From assembly GCA_018819105.1 (NCBI GenBank), contig JAHJQV010000063.1, positions 54,373-118,372 on the forward strand: a stretch of 64,000 bases of DNA. Direction: 5' to 3'. Origin of the DNA: Gammaproteobacteria bacterium (GTDB lineage: Bacteria; Pseudomonadota; Gammaproteobacteria; Xanthomonadales; Wenzhouxiangellaceae). How positions within the stretch are numbered: the first letter of the stretch is position 1; each line of letters opens with the position of its first letter. Shown piece by piece: positions 7,994 through 18,200 of the stretch. The notes under the pieces are model-generated. The model made no database searches. It worked only from the letters and a program-made list of their open reading frames with translations, and was not told the DNA's origin. The translations under genes were made by a program, and so were the position numbers.

Positions 7994-10018
7994 TCAGCGC
8001 GCCGCCTGACTGTTCATGGTCGAGTTTCGGCTGGCATCGGTGACCTGGGCCGGATCACGCATGCCGGTGGTATGGCACCAGCCGGTCTTGTGACCTCGGT
8101 TGATGGCACCAGACAATTGACCGTAAGTACGTTCGGTGGTGCCGTCTTCCGGATCACTGAGCACCAGATCGCTGGCAATATTGCAATAATCCCAGCGCCA
8201 CCATACATCGGTGAACGAGGTGGTGTAATAGTTCACCTCGGCGCGTGCCCACGACGGAATACCGGCCAGCCAGTTGGCGGCACCGGAGTACGTCAGATCG
8301 GTGTTGGTACCACAGCCGACCCCGAACACCGAACCCAACGCGGCCAGGTTACCAGCCAGCGCGGTACCTCGATAAGGCGTGCCGACTGACTGGATCAAGC
8401 GGCCGGCTGAGGCAAAATCAAGGCCACTCCAGTAATACGTGTACAGATGGGTTGCCGCCGCACCGCCCTGGCTGTGGGCGACGATGCCGTAGGAATCAAA
8501 CTGTTGACCGAAATTGAGAATATTCAGGGCAAACTGGTTGTGGGAGCGGTTCTGATTGAAGTCCTGGAATTTGGCGCTGGATGCAAACTGGCCCTGTACC
8601 GGGCCCCAGGCGTCACCGGAACAATAACCATGCACCAGCAGCAGACGCGCACTGGCGCGCGTGCTGGCGCGCTGTGGTCGCGGACCCATCAGCATGGCTT
8701 CATCTACGCTGGCTGGTGCGCGGGTAGCAGCTGCGGGCAGACGAGCAATGTTTAGCGGCATGCGGCTGGCCTCGCTCAGTACAATGAAATGATCCGCCTG
8801 TTCGATGCGCACATTGCGCAATTCAAACGGCTCCCCGGCTCCGGACAGGCCAATCCAGCGGCTGTCCAGATGCAGTTGCGGGTTATCAGCCGGCAGCATA
8901 CCGCCGATCCAGGCCACTGGCACCGACTGCTTGCCGATCTTGCCCCAGACTTCGGCATAGGCGTGCACGAACGGTTCAGATGCCGAGCGCACTCCGGCAA
9001 CCCCCAGATCAATCAGCAGTCTGCGCGCATCGATTTGATCGGCAAACGCCGGTAAATCGGCATCCAGCGTCATGCCACGCACCAGTGGGCGTTCGATCAC
9101 AGCCAGCGCATGTTCCACCGTGCGCAGCACCATAGTACCGTCCGCGCTGCGCCCGCGTAGCACCACCTGGACCACATGGTCACCGGCCAGCATCGGTGTG
9201 TAGGCTGCCTGCAACGTGCCAGTTGCGCTGCCAACCTCAGCACTGCGCTGAATTGTCGACACTGCCGACTCCGCATGCATCGGCACAATCTGTTGTGTGC
9301 CCGATGGATCGGTGACGCGCAGGAAAGCCTGCTCTACCTTAAAGCCGTGATCGGCCTGGCTGATCTGTGTCGGGCTGATCTGAGCCGAATCGAGTTCGGT
9401 ATCCGCTAGTACCATGTCGGCCAGATACACCTGTGCCTCACCGATCAGTTGGCGACGATGCTGCTGCCAGGAGCGCAACTGCCACGGGCTGTCACTGGCG
9501 AGCATGACAAAGCCACGCGACTGCTGCGGCTGTGCCGCGCTGATCTGCAGTCTGATTACATCCTGCAGCGGATCGGCAAAGCGATACGCGGTGCCGGCAA
9601 ACTGTTCGTTTTGCAAACCGTAATTGACGGCAGCGACATCGCTGGCCAATTGTTCTGCTGCACGTGTGCCAGCGGCGCTGACAATGCTGGTCTGCCAACT
9701 GCTGTCGTTGCCTGAGAACACCACAAAACGCGGGTTGTCACCGTCGGCAGCCAGTTCGCCCTGCCAGCGCCAGACGCCATCCCGGTTCTGCGCCAACTCC
9801 ACCGGCAGCAAAGCACTGGTGGACAGTGTCGCGGTAGTGCTCGGCTCAGGTAAGCGCATCAGGGCAAACTCGGACGGCGGGCCGGCCAGTTGCTTGGGGG
9901 TCGGTTGTGCAACTGCAGTTGTGCTGAGGCAAATCATCAGTGCCGCCAGGCTACCGCCCAGCAGGTGTGTAGCCTGCAACTGGCGCAGGTTGAGTAAATC
10001 AAAAACTTGGTGTGTCAT
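7994..10018 (-). CDS. Large secreted alpha/beta hydrolase
   Basis: A 674-residue protein with a signal-peptide-like N-terminus (LLGGSLAALMICLSTTAVAQP after about 20 residues). The first ~400 residues are beta-rich and carry no motif I recognise. The C-terminal third is an alpha/beta hydrolase: LLVHGYCSGDAWG gives the oxyanion-hole region and AHSQGG the nucleophile elbow with Ser516. Further on, GTPYRGTALAG resembles lipases. The layout recalls proteins annotated as conditioned medium factor in other proteobacteria, but that is from memory and not checked. It stands alone; its neighbours are unrelated. Confidence 0.7.
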   Translation of the reverse strand: MTHQVFDLLNLRQLQATHLLGGSLAALMICLSTTAVAQPTPKQLAGPPSEFALMRLPEPSTTATLSTSALLPVELAQNRDGVWRWQGELAADGDNPRFVVFSGNDSSWQTSIVSAAGTRAAEQLASDVAAVNYGLQNEQFAGTAYRFADPLQDVIRLQISAAQPQQSRGFVMLASDSPWQLRSWQQHRRQLIGEAQVYLADMVLADTELDSAQISPTQISQADHGFKVEQAFLRVTDPSGTQQIVPMHAESAVSTIQRSAEVGSATGTLQAAYTPMLAGDHVVQVVLRGRSADGTMVLRTVEHALAVIERPLVRGMTLDADLPAFADQIDARRLLIDLGVAGVRSASEPFVHAYAEVWGKIGKQSVPVAWIGGMLPADNPQLHLDSRWIGLSGAGEPFELRNVRIEQADHFIVLSEASRMPLNIARLPAAATRAPASVDEAMLMGPRPQRASTRASARLLLVHGYCSGDAWGPVQGQFASSAKFQDFNQNRSHNQFALNILNFGQQFDSYGIVAHSQGGAAATHLYTYYWSGLDFASAGRLIQSVGTPYRGTALAGNLAALGSVFGVGCGTNTDLTYSGAANWLAGIPSWARAEVNYYTTSFTDVWWRWDYCNIASDLVLSDPEDGTTERTYGQLSGAINRGHKTGWCHTTGMRDPAQVTDASRNSTMNSQAAR

Positions 10019-10385
10019 TTATTATTCTCCGGTTTCATCCTGAAAAACTTGGTAGCGCCAAATCCAGCAGCGATTACATCCGTGCATGCTGTCCCCGAGA
10101 CAACCGCAAACTGCCAGTACCGGCCAGCCAGATAGTACACTCGCAGCCGCAGTCGGTACTGATTTGATCTTCACATTTAGCCAGGACTTATCACAATCAG
10201 CCACGTGCCAGAGTGCCGCTATGATGGCCGCAGCAAGGAAAAGCCAGTTTGAGACAGATTGTTCTATCTTTTGAGGCGAACAATAAGCCTATTTAATGAA
10301 AAAGATCGGAATACAGGGCCAAACATGGCTTTTCCGCAGTAGATCAGTGTTAAGTCCGACAGGCGACTGGATTACAATAGTTGGC
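10019..10385. other. Intergenic region between divergent genes
   Basis: About 365 bases separating the secreted hydrolase (leftward) and queD (rightward). It should hold both promoters. A candidate queD promoter is listed separately. The rest shows no gene or RNA I can support. Confidence 0.5.
10350..10378 (+). promoter_or_regulatory. Candidate sigma-70 promoter of queD
   Basis: TTAAGT (10350-10355), a 17-base spacer and TACAAT (10373-10378) lie just upstream of the queD start at 10386. If used, the transcript would be nearly leaderless. The -10 match is good and the -35 match moderate. Confidence 0.35.
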
Positions 10386-10748
10386 ATGGAAATCTTCAAG
10401 GAATTTCAGATCGAAGCGGCGCATCTGCTGCCCAATCTGCCCGACGGCCACAAATGCAAACGCTTGCATGGACACTCATTCAAAATAGCCGTGTATGTAA
10501 CCGGAGAGCCGGGCGCTGAGAGCGGTTGGGTCATGGACTTTGCCGACATCAAGCAAGCATTTGCCCCACTCTTCCAGCAACTCGATCATCACTATCTGAA
10601 TGCCATTGAAGGCCTGGACAACCCCACCAGCGAAAACCTGGCGCTGTGGATCTGGCAACGCCTGCAACCGGCATTGCCCGGTTTGAGCAAAGTGCAGGTA
10701 CGCGAGACCTGCACTGCCGGCTGCAGCTATTGCGGGCCAGCGCATTGA
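10386..10748 (+). CDS. queD: 6-carboxy-5,6,7,8-tetrahydropterin synthase
   Basis: QueD converts dihydroneopterin triphosphate to 6-carboxytetrahydropterin, the second step of queuosine/7-deazaguanine synthesis. The 120-residue length matches E. coli QueD (121). The zinc ligands are His13 (EAAH), His28 and His30 (LHGHSF). The catalytic Cys24 (GHKCKRLHGH) and the DHHYLN and ETCTAGC motifs are all present. ATG 10386 was chosen because homology starts there; the upstream 30-residue extension is unlike the family. No other queuosine gene is adjacent. Confidence 0.95.
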   Translation: MEIFKEFQIEAAHLLPNLPDGHKCKRLHGHSFKIAVYVTGEPGAESGWVMDFADIKQAFAPLFQQLDHHYLNAIEGLDNPTSENLALWIWQRLQPALPGLSKVQVRETCTAGCSYCGPAH

Positions 10749-10832
10749 TTCCACCAACTTGAATGCTGCGGCGCGGAGCTGACGACGGGGCTGGCGAGAC
10801 AGTTCGGATGAGCGTTGCAAATTCCATTGCAC

Positions 10833-10849
10833 TAGTCAGTACCTGACTA
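10833..10849. promoter_or_regulatory. Inverted repeat, candidate MerR-type operator
   Basis: TAGTCAG-TAC-CTGACTA is a perfect 7-bp dyad. It sits downstream of TTGCAC (10827-10832, possible -35) and immediately before the Shine-Dalgarno GGAG of the regulator gene. This is where MerR-family proteins bind, inside an over-long spacer. The matching -10 is poor, so autoregulation is an inference. Confidence 0.5.
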
Positions 10850-10862
10850 CGGAGCCAAACCC

Positions 10863-11288
10863 TTGACCAAACCAGCAGCAAAACAAATGACGATCGGCGT
10901 ACTCGCTGCCCAGGGCGGGGTTGGAGTGGAAACCGTGCGTTACTATCAGCGCCGCAAGCTGATGCCGGAACCGCCACGGCCATACGGCGGCGTGCGCCGC
11001 TATTCGCAAGCGGATTTGCGTAGACTGCGTTGCATTCGCCATGCCCGCGAGTTGGGCTTCTCGCTCACCGAGATCGAAGATCTGCTCAAGTTGGACGACG
11101 GGCTGGATTGTGAGCAGGCCCAGCGCATCGCGGATGACAAGCGCATGACCATTCGGGAGCGCATTGATCGTTTGCAAAAAATCGACCATGTACTGAGCCA
11201 ATTGCTACTGCAGTGCCAAACCCAAACCAAAGCCAGTTGCCCGATGATTCAGGTGCTCGGTGAGCCGGACAGCCCACTGCAGGAGTGA
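10863..11288 (+). CDS. MerR-family metal-responsive regulator (mercury-type cysteine triad)
   Basis: A 141-residue MerR homologue. The N-terminal winged helix reads MTIGVLAAQGGVGVETVRYY and then RPYGGVRRYS. The C-terminal metal site has Cys83 (LDDGLDCEQA), Cys118 and Cys126 (CQTQTKASCP). Spacing Cys83-Cys118 equals that of Tn501 MerR (35), and the final loop is one residue shorter. TTG 10863 is supported by GGAG eight bases upstream; ATG 10887 is the alternative. No mer genes (merA, merT, merP) are present. The neighbours are a copper ATPase, CDF and cus pump on the opposite strand, so it may sense Hg, Cd, Zn or another soft metal and control itself or a distant target. Confidence 0.85.
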   Translation: MTKPAAKQMTIGVLAAQGGVGVETVRYYQRRKLMPEPPRPYGGVRRYSQADLRRLRCIRHARELGFSLTEIEDLLKLDDGLDCEQAQRIADDKRMTIRERIDRLQKIDHVLSQLLLQCQTQTKASCPMIQVLGEPDSPLQE

Positions 11289-11348
11289 CAGCCGTTGATC
11301 AAGCTGCTATCAGGAACCTCTGTATAGCTGCCTGGAATCGGCGCAGAT

Positions 11349-13559
11349 CTATTCTGTACCGACCTGTGTACGGCGCAAGCGCAATGCGTTGCCGATCACC
11401 GATACCGAACTGAACGACATTGCTGCAGCGGCAATCATCGGCGACAGCAAAATGCCGAAAAAAGGAAACAGTACGCCAGCCGCAATCGGTATACCGATGC
11501 TGTTGTAGGCAAAGGCGAAAAACAGATTCTGCTTGATGTTGCGCATGGTGGCCCGGCTCAGCTTGCGCGCCTGCACGATGCCACGCAGATCGCCCTTCAC
11601 CAGGGTCACGCCGGCTGATTCCATGGCCACATCGGTGCCGGTGCCCATGGCAATACCGACCTGGGCCTGGGCCAGTGCCGGCGCATCATTGATGCCGTCA
11701 CCGGCCATCGCCACGAAGCGGCCCTGGCTCTGCAACTCCTTGACCTTGTCGGCTTTCTGGCCGGGCTGCACGTCGGCAAACACCTCATCGATTCCCAACT
11801 GCTCGGCCACCGCCCGCGCTGTGGTTTCGCTGTCGCCAGTCAACATGACAATGCGCAAACCTTCAGTGTGCAAGGCCTTGATCGCCTCCAGCGAAGTCGC
11901 CTTGATTGGATCGGCCACCGCGACCAGGCCGGCGGCTTTGCCATCAACGGCGAGGAACATGGCCGTACGCCCCCGTGCACGCAGCTGTTCGGCCGGTTCG
12001 GAAAGCATTGAGATATCAACCCCGCCGTCTGCCATCAGCGCGCTGTTGCCAAGCGCCACGGCTTGCTCGCCTATCTGACCGGTCACGCCTTTACCGGTGA
12101 CCGAATCAAACTGACTGTAGGATTCCAGATCAATAGTGCGATCCTGTGCGCCTGCCACAATCGCTGCGGCCAGTGGATGCTCGCTGCCGCGTTCCAGCGT
12201 TGCTGCGAGCTTGAGTACCTGTGCTTCCTCGAAGCCGTCGACTGCGATCACATCCTGCAGTTTCGGTTTGCCCTCGGTAAGCGTACCGGTCTTGTCGACA
12301 ATCAGCGTATCAACCTGACGCAAGGTTTGAATCGCCTCGGCATCCTTGAACAGCACACCCAGCGAAGCGCCCTTGCCGCTGGCGACCATGATCGACATCG
12401 GTGTGGCCAGCCCCAGCGCACACGGGCAAGCGATGATCAGCACCGCCACGGCATTGATCAGCGCATAGGCCATGGCTGGTTCTGGCCCCCACAGCGCCCA
12501 GACGACAAAAGTAATCACGGCGCTTAATACCACAGCCGGTACGAAATAGCCGGCCACAACATCGACCAGGTTCTGGATCGGTGCACGACTGCGGCTGGCC
12601 TGCGCCACCATCTGCACGATCTGCGCCAGCAGCGTTTCGCTGCCGACCCGCTCGGCGCGAATGATCAAGGCACCTGTACCGTTGACGGTGGCACCAATCA
12701 CCTTGTCGCCTGCGCCTTTTTCAACCGGGATCGGTTCGCCGGTAAGCATCGATTCGTCGATCGAACTGCGCCCTTCTTCGACGCTGCCGTCGACCGGTAC
12801 CTTTTCGCCGGGCCGCACCCGCAGCAGATCACCGATCTGCACTTCATCCAGCGCCACATCCTCCTCGTTGTCGTTGCCATCGAGGCGCCGCGCGGTCTTG
12901 GCCGCTAACCCAAGCAGCGATTTGATCGCGGCGTTGGTCGAACTGCGTGCGCGCAGCTCCATGACCTGTCCAATCAGCACCAGCGTGACGATCACGGCGG
13001 CGGCTTCAAAATACACACCGACCTGGCCCGAGGCGTCACGAAACGAGGCTGGAAAAATCCCGGGCGCCACGGTTGCGACCACGCTGTACAGATAAGCCAC
13101 GGCAACGCCCAGCCCGATCAGCGTGAACATGTTCAGGTTCCAGCCGCTCAGCGAGCGCCAGCCGCGCACAAAGAATGGCCAGCCACACCACAGTACCACC
13201 GGTGTGGCCAATACCAACTCCAGCCAGCTGCGCACATCATGGGCAACGATTGCATTCAAGTTGGCGCCAGGCAGCATGCTACCCATGGCCAGCAACAGCA
13301 CCGGAACCGAAAACACCACCCCGACCCGGAACCGACGGCTCATGTCGCGCAGTTCGCTGTCGTCTTCCTCATCCAGACTGATCGTGGCCGGCTCCAGCCC
13401 CATGCCGCAGATCGGACAGGCAGCGGCCCGGGTTGAGCGCACCTCGGGGTGCATCGGACAGGTATACACCATGCCGGTGTAGTCTTCCGGCACCTTGTCG
13501 TAGTCCTGTTTCAGGTTCGCTGCTGTGGTCTTGCAGTGCTCGTGCTGATGTTCGTGCAT
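11349..13559 (-). CDS. copA: Copper-translocating P1B-type ATPase
   Basis: A 736-residue Cu(I) exporter. The His-rich N-terminus (MHEHQHEHC) is followed by a [10 protein letters not shown] heavy-metal-binding motif with a second CPICGM, in place of a classical HMA domain. The membrane metal site is Cys378-Pro-Cys380, typical of Cu(I)/Ag(I) ATPases. DKTGT has the phosphorylated Asp422, and SEHPLAAAI and [10 protein letters not shown] are present. AAAGGA lies upstream of ATG 13559. Its start follows the CDF stop by about 12 bases, making it the last gene of the cus-like operon. It converges with the MerR gene, 60 bases away. The symbol reflects function; silP-like naming is equally possible. 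Confidence 0.93.
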   Translation of the reverse strand: MHEHQHEHCKTTAANLKQDYDKVPEDYTGMVYTCPMHPEVRSTRAAACPICGMGLEPATISLDEEDDSELRDMSRRFRVGVVFSVPVLLLAMGSMLPGANLNAIVAHDVRSWLELVLATPVVLWCGWPFFVRGWRSLSGWNLNMFTLIGLGVAVAYLYSVVATVAPGIFPASFRDASGQVGVYFEAAAVIVTLVLIGQVMELRARSSTNAAIKSLLGLAAKTARRLDGNDNEEDVALDEVQIGDLLRVRPGEKVPVDGSVEEGRSSIDESMLTGEPIPVEKGAGDKVIGATVNGTGALIIRAERVGSETLLAQIVQMVAQASRSRAPIQNLVDVVAGYFVPAVVLSAVITFVVWALWGPEPAMAYALINAVAVLIIACPCALGLATPMSIMVASGKGASLGVLFKDAEAIQTLRQVDTLIVDKTGTLTEGKPKLQDVIAVDGFEEAQVLKLAATLERGSEHPLAAAIVAGAQDRTIDLESYSQFDSVTGKGVTGQIGEQAVALGNSALMADGGVDISMLSEPAEQLRARGRTAMFLAVDGKAAGLVAVADPIKATSLEAIKALHTEGLRIVMLTGDSETTARAVAEQLGIDEVFADVQPGQKADKVKELQSQGRFVAMAGDGINDAPALAQAQVGIAMGTGTDVAMESAGVTLVKGDLRGIVQARKLSRATMRNIKQNLFFAFAYNSIGIPIAAGVLFPFFGILLSPMIAAAAMSFSSVSVIGNALRLRRTQVGTE

Positions 13560-13571
13560 GATCTGTGTCCT

Positions 13572-14531
13572 TTAGGTTTTATCTGCCAAATTGCTGATCA
13601 CATCGATAGCGGCGGCATCGGACTCGTCCAGACAACCGGTTTCGAGTTGCAGCGTCATGAAGAAAAATCCGAACCGCTCCTGCAGTAGTTGATGCGCCTG
13701 CCGCAAAACACGGGCTGATTCGGACTCATCGGCAATCCTGGCGTGCCCGGAAAACACATAGCGATTGCTCGTCAGTGCCCAGGCATGGACGTGATGCACG
13801 TCGATGACGCCATCAATCGCAGCCAGCGCGTCAACCACTTCGCCGAGATCGACATCTGCAGGCGTGCCCTCCATCAACAGATGCATGGTGTCGCGCAGGA
13901 TGCCCCAGCTTGCCCACAGCAACACCAGACCGAAAGTCATGCCGAGCAGCGGATCAATCAGCAAGAACCCGGTGAACTTGATCACTAATGCGGTGACGAT
14001 GATCAGCAAGCTGCCGACAAAGGTCTGCATGATGTGCCACAGTGCGCCTTTGACGTTCAGATCACGCTTGCTCTGTTTCCACAGCAGCCCGAGAGAAACG
14101 AACTCGGTCGCCAACCCACCAGCGGCAGCCCACAGCATCGGACCGGGCGGCAGTTCGATGGGCGAGGTCAGCCGTATTGCACCCATGACCAGGACAACCA
14201 GTGCCATGACGAGAAGAAAACCGCCATTGACCAGTGCGCCGATGATTTCAGCGCGATACCAGCCGAAACTGCGGTCGACGGCGGCCGGACGGCGGCTCAG
14301 CCGGGCGGCGACAATCGCCACCAGAACGCCGCCGACGGCAGAGAAGGTATGAAATGCGTCCGAGATGACGGCGATTGAGCCGGTCCACAGACCGATACCC
14401 ATCTCGATAATGAAATAAACGCCGGTCAGCCAGGCCGCAATGGCCATGCCACGGCCGCTGGCCGGCATGTGGCCGGCATGGCTGTGAGCAGCGCTTGGCG
14501 CATGCTCGGAACTCTGCCGATGCGCATTCAT
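13572..14531 (-). CDS. Atypical CDF-family transporter lacking the TM2 and TM5 aspartates
   Basis: A 319-residue CDF protein: His-rich N-terminus (HSHAGHMP), six membrane segments and a C-terminal domain with DVHHVHAW. In TM2 the usual DxxHxxxD reads Asp58-His61-Ala65 (DAFHTFSA). In TM5 the usual HxxxD reads His166-Thr170 (HIMQT). Two of the four zinc ligands of the transport site are therefore replaced, while both histidines stay. This suggests a softer ion such as Cu(I) or Ag(I), or loss of transport. The placement between a DUF411 protein and a copper ATPase fits a copper role. The specificity change is inference. Confidence 0.85.
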   Translation of the reverse strand: MNAHRQSSEHAPSAAHSHAGHMPASGRGMAIAAWLTGVYFIIEMGIGLWTGSIAVISDAFHTFSAVGGVLVAIVAARLSRRPAAVDRSFGWYRAEIIGALVNGGFLLVMALVVLVMGAIRLTSPIELPPGPMLWAAAGGLATEFVSLGLLWKQSKRDLNVKGALWHIMQTFVGSLLIIVTALVIKFTGFLLIDPLLGMTFGLVLLWASWGILRDTMHLLMEGTPADVDLGEVVDALAAIDGVIDVHHVHAWALTSNRYVFSGHARIADESESARVLRQAHQLLQERFGFFFMTLQLETGCLDESDAAAIDVISNLADKT

Positions 14532-14663
14532 AACATTCTCCGCTCAGTCATAACTATTTGTCCTGGTCGGATCGTGCTGAACGTTGGGCGCCCTCGGCAT
14601 GACCATCACAGCGAGGGTTCTCGCGTTGCGTAATGGTCTGCCGACGGTATTGTCCCGTTCGAT

Positions 14664-15155
14664 TCATTCGAACAGGGCCGGGTAGCGGGTGAAAACCTGC
14701 GTTTTGCCCGCTGCATCAAACAACACGACATTGAATGCCTGGCGCCTTCCGTCATATTCCATGCCGGGTGACCCCATGGGCATGCCGGGCACGCTCAAAC
14801 CGCGTGCATCGGGGCGCTCCTTGAGCAAGCGCAATACATCGGCGGCCGGAACGTGGCCTTCAATGACGTAGCCGTTGACAATGGCGGTATGACAAGCCCG
14901 CAATGGCTGTGGCACACCAAGTTTCTGCTTGACGTCATTGATATCGGACTTGGTGACACTTTCAATGGCAAAGCCGTTTTCTCGCATGTGCGCCATCCAT
15001 TTTCCACAGCAGCCACAATTGGCGTCATGATACACCACCAGCTTCAAGTCACCAGCAACATCAGGTTCCGGTGTCGACTGGGCGAAACATGCCGCACTTG
15101 TCAGTATTGCTACAAAAGCAACAGCCAGCTTCAAATTTGTAATTTCAATTTTCAT
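14664..15155 (-). CDS. DUF411 periplasmic metal-binding protein
   Basis: A 163-residue exported protein with a signal peptide ending near AACFAQS. DUF411 features are clear: VVYHDANCGCCGKW (Cys47, Cys49, Cys50), a later ACHTA, and a Met-rich PGMPMGSPGMEYD near the C-terminus. Family members occur with copper and silver efflux genes and are thought to bind the metal in the periplasm. The gene lies 63 bases downstream of cusA and 132 bases upstream of the atypical CDF, on the same strand. Biochemical function is not firmly known. Confidence 0.88.
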   Translation of the reverse strand: MKIEITNLKLAVAFVAILTSAACFAQSTPEPDVAGDLKLVVYHDANCGCCGKWMAHMRENGFAIESVTKSDINDVKQKLGVPQPLRACHTAIVNGYVIEGHVPAADVLRLLKERPDARGLSVPGMPMGSPGMEYDGRRQAFNVVLFDAAGKTQVFTRYPALFE

Positions 15156-15218
15156 CTCAACGATTCTCCTAAGGTTTTGGCACAGCCGGAAATGTTCCTT
15201 CAGGAAGGCGGCTGGCTG

Positions 15219-18200
15219 TCATTGGATCCCTTCCAGCGAATCCTCTTGCACATTACCGGTTTCAGTCCTGATTCCGATGCTTTTCCAGAGGTAGTACACC
15301 ACCGGCACCACCAGCAGCGTCAATACCGTGACGGTGATCATACCGCCAACCATCGGCGCGGCAATCGGCCGCATGACTGCCGAACCGGTGCCGGAGCCGA
15401 GCAGGATCGGCAGCAGGCCGGCGATGATCACCGAGACGGTCATGATGATCGGCCGCACACGCAACAGCGCGCCTTCGGTGACGGCCTGGTGGATATCATC
15501 GCGCGTCAGCTGATGATTGAGTGCTGCGGCTTCATCCCGGTGCCGGTCCAGCGCATGGTCCAAATACACCATCATCAACACCCCGATCTCCACCGCTACC
15601 CCGGCCAGGGCGATAAAACCGGCACCGACGGCGACCGACTGGTTGAAGCCGAGCAGGTACAACAACCAGTAGCCACCCACCAGCGCCAGTGGCAGGGTGC
15701 CCATGATGATCAGCACCGAGATGGCGTTACGGAAGTTCATGTACAGCAGCAGCACGATGATGCCGATGGCCGCTGGCACCACCAACTTAAGCTTGGCTGA
15801 GGCACGTTGCATGTATTCGAACTGGCCCGACCAGCCCAGCGAATAACCAGCGGGCAGTTCTATATTCTCGGCCACGGCCTGTTGGGCTACCTGCACATAA
15901 CCGCCAATGTCTGTGCCGGTGACATCGACATAGATCCAGCCGTTCAGGCGGGCGTTTTCGGTGCGGATCACGCCGGGGCCACCATCGATGCGAACGTCGG
16001 CGACCGCCGACAGCGGAATTTCCTCACCGCCCGGCGTGATCACCACGAGCTGTTGCAGTTTGCTCAACGAACTGCGCAACTCGCGCGGATAGCGCAGGTT
16101 GATCGGATACCGTTCCAGCCCTTCGACGCTTTCACCGACGCTCATACCGCCGATCGCCGAGCTGACGATCTCGTGCACGTCGGCGATGTTGAGGCCAAAG
16201 CGCGCTGCGGCCAGACGATCCACGTCCACAGTGACGTAGCGCCCACCGGTAACGCGCTCCGAATACACAGAAAGCGTGCCCGGCACGTTCTTGATCACCC
16301 GTTCAATGTCTTCACCAATGTCGGAAATGACATCCAGATCCGGTCCTGCGATCTTGATACCGACCGGGGTCTTGATGCCGGTGGCGAGCATGTCGATGCG
16401 GTTTTTGATCGGCATGATCCAGGCATTGGTCAGACTGGGCACCTGCACCAGCGCGTTGAGCTCGGCTTTCAGCTTGTCCATGGTCATGCCCGCGCGCCAC
16501 TGCTCACGCGGCTTGAGCTGGATCGTGGTTTCAACCATGGTCAGCGGCGCCGGATCGGTGGCCGAATCGGCGCGCCCGGCCTTGGCATAGGTGGTTTTGA
16601 CTTCTGGTACCTGCATAATCAGCCGGTTGGTCTGGCCCAGGATTTCAGTCATTTTTCCGGCCGAGGCAGCCGGAAAGGCGCTGGGCATGTAGAGCAGATC
16701 GCCTTCATCCAGGTCCGGACTGAACTCACTGCCCAGTCTGGAAAACGGTATCCAGGTACTGGCCAGCATGAGCAGGGTGACGGCGATGGTCAGCATTGGA
16801 AAACGCAGCGCCAGCGCCAGCACCGGCCGATAGCCAGCAATCAGCAATCTGTTGACCGGGTTCTTGTGCTCCGGCGTGATATGGCCGCGAATCAACAGGC
16901 CCATCAGTATCGGCACCAGCGTGATCGACACGCCTGCGGCGGCGGCCATGGCATAGGTCTTGGTAAATGCCAGCGGCTTGAATAAGCGACCTTCCTGGGC
17001 TTCCAGCGCAAAGATCGGCACAAAGCTCAGGGCAATGATCAACAGTGAGAAAAACAGCGCCGGGCCGACTTCGCTGGCGGCATCGGCGAGCACGCGCCAG
17101 CGGGTCGCATCGTCGATACCATCGCCAGCTTTTTCCAGGTGCTTGTGATAATTCTCAATCATGACGATAGTGGCATCGACCATCGCGCCGATGGCAATCG
17201 CAATACCCCCCAGTGACATGATGTTGGCGTTGATACCTTGTGCATGCATGACGATGAATGCCGCGAGGATCCCCAGCGGCAGACTCAGAACGACCACCAG
17301 CGCTGAGCGAAAATGAAACAGAAACAGCACGCATACCAGCGCCACGACGATGAATTCCTCAATCAGCTTTTCCTTCAGCGTATCCACGGCGCGTTCGATC
17401 AGCGCGGAACGGTCGTAGGTCTCAACGATTTCCACGCCTTCGGGCAGGCTTTGTTTGAGTTCTTCCAGACGTTGCTTGACGCGCTCGATGGTTGCCAGCG
17501 CGTTTTCCCCGAAACGCATGATGATGACGCCACCGACTGCCTCACCCTCGCCGTTGAGCTCACCGATACCGCGCCGTAATTCCGGTCCGAAACGGACCCG
17601 GGCCACGTCCCGGATCAGCACTGGTACGCCCTCGGCAGTGGTCTTGAGCGGGATGTTTTCCAGGTCATCCAGCGAATCGACATAACCGGTGGCGCGAATC
17701 ATGTACTCGGCTTCGGCCATTTCAATCACCCGCCCGCCGGTTTCCTGGTTACCGCGCTGGATAGCATCGCGCACCCGGCTCAGGGGAATGTTATAAGCGC
17801 GCAGCTTGTCCGGGTCGACCACCACCTGGTACTGACGCACCATGCCACCGATCGCGGCAACTTCCGAGACTCCCTCGACCGTTTGCAGCTCGAATTTCAG
17901 AAACCAGTCCTGCAGGGAACGAAGCTCACCCAGGTCGTGTTTCCCGGAGCGGTCGATGAGTGCATACTGATACACCCAGCCGACCCCGGTGGCATCCGGG
18001 CCCAGCGCCGGGCGCGCGGTAGCCGGCAGGTTTGGTGCCACCTGGCTTAAGTATTCGAGCACTCGCGAGCGCGCCCAGTACAGGTCGGTGCCGTCCTTGA
18101 AGATGATGTAGACAAACGAATCGTTGAAGAACGAGTAGCCGCGTACCGTGACTGCGCCGGGCACCGCCAGCATGGTGGTAGTCAACGGGTAGGTGACCTG

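Noticed and set aside
11289..11348. Bidirectional terminator between the converging MerR and copA genes
   Set aside because: No stem with an adjacent T-run could be found in the 60-base gap.
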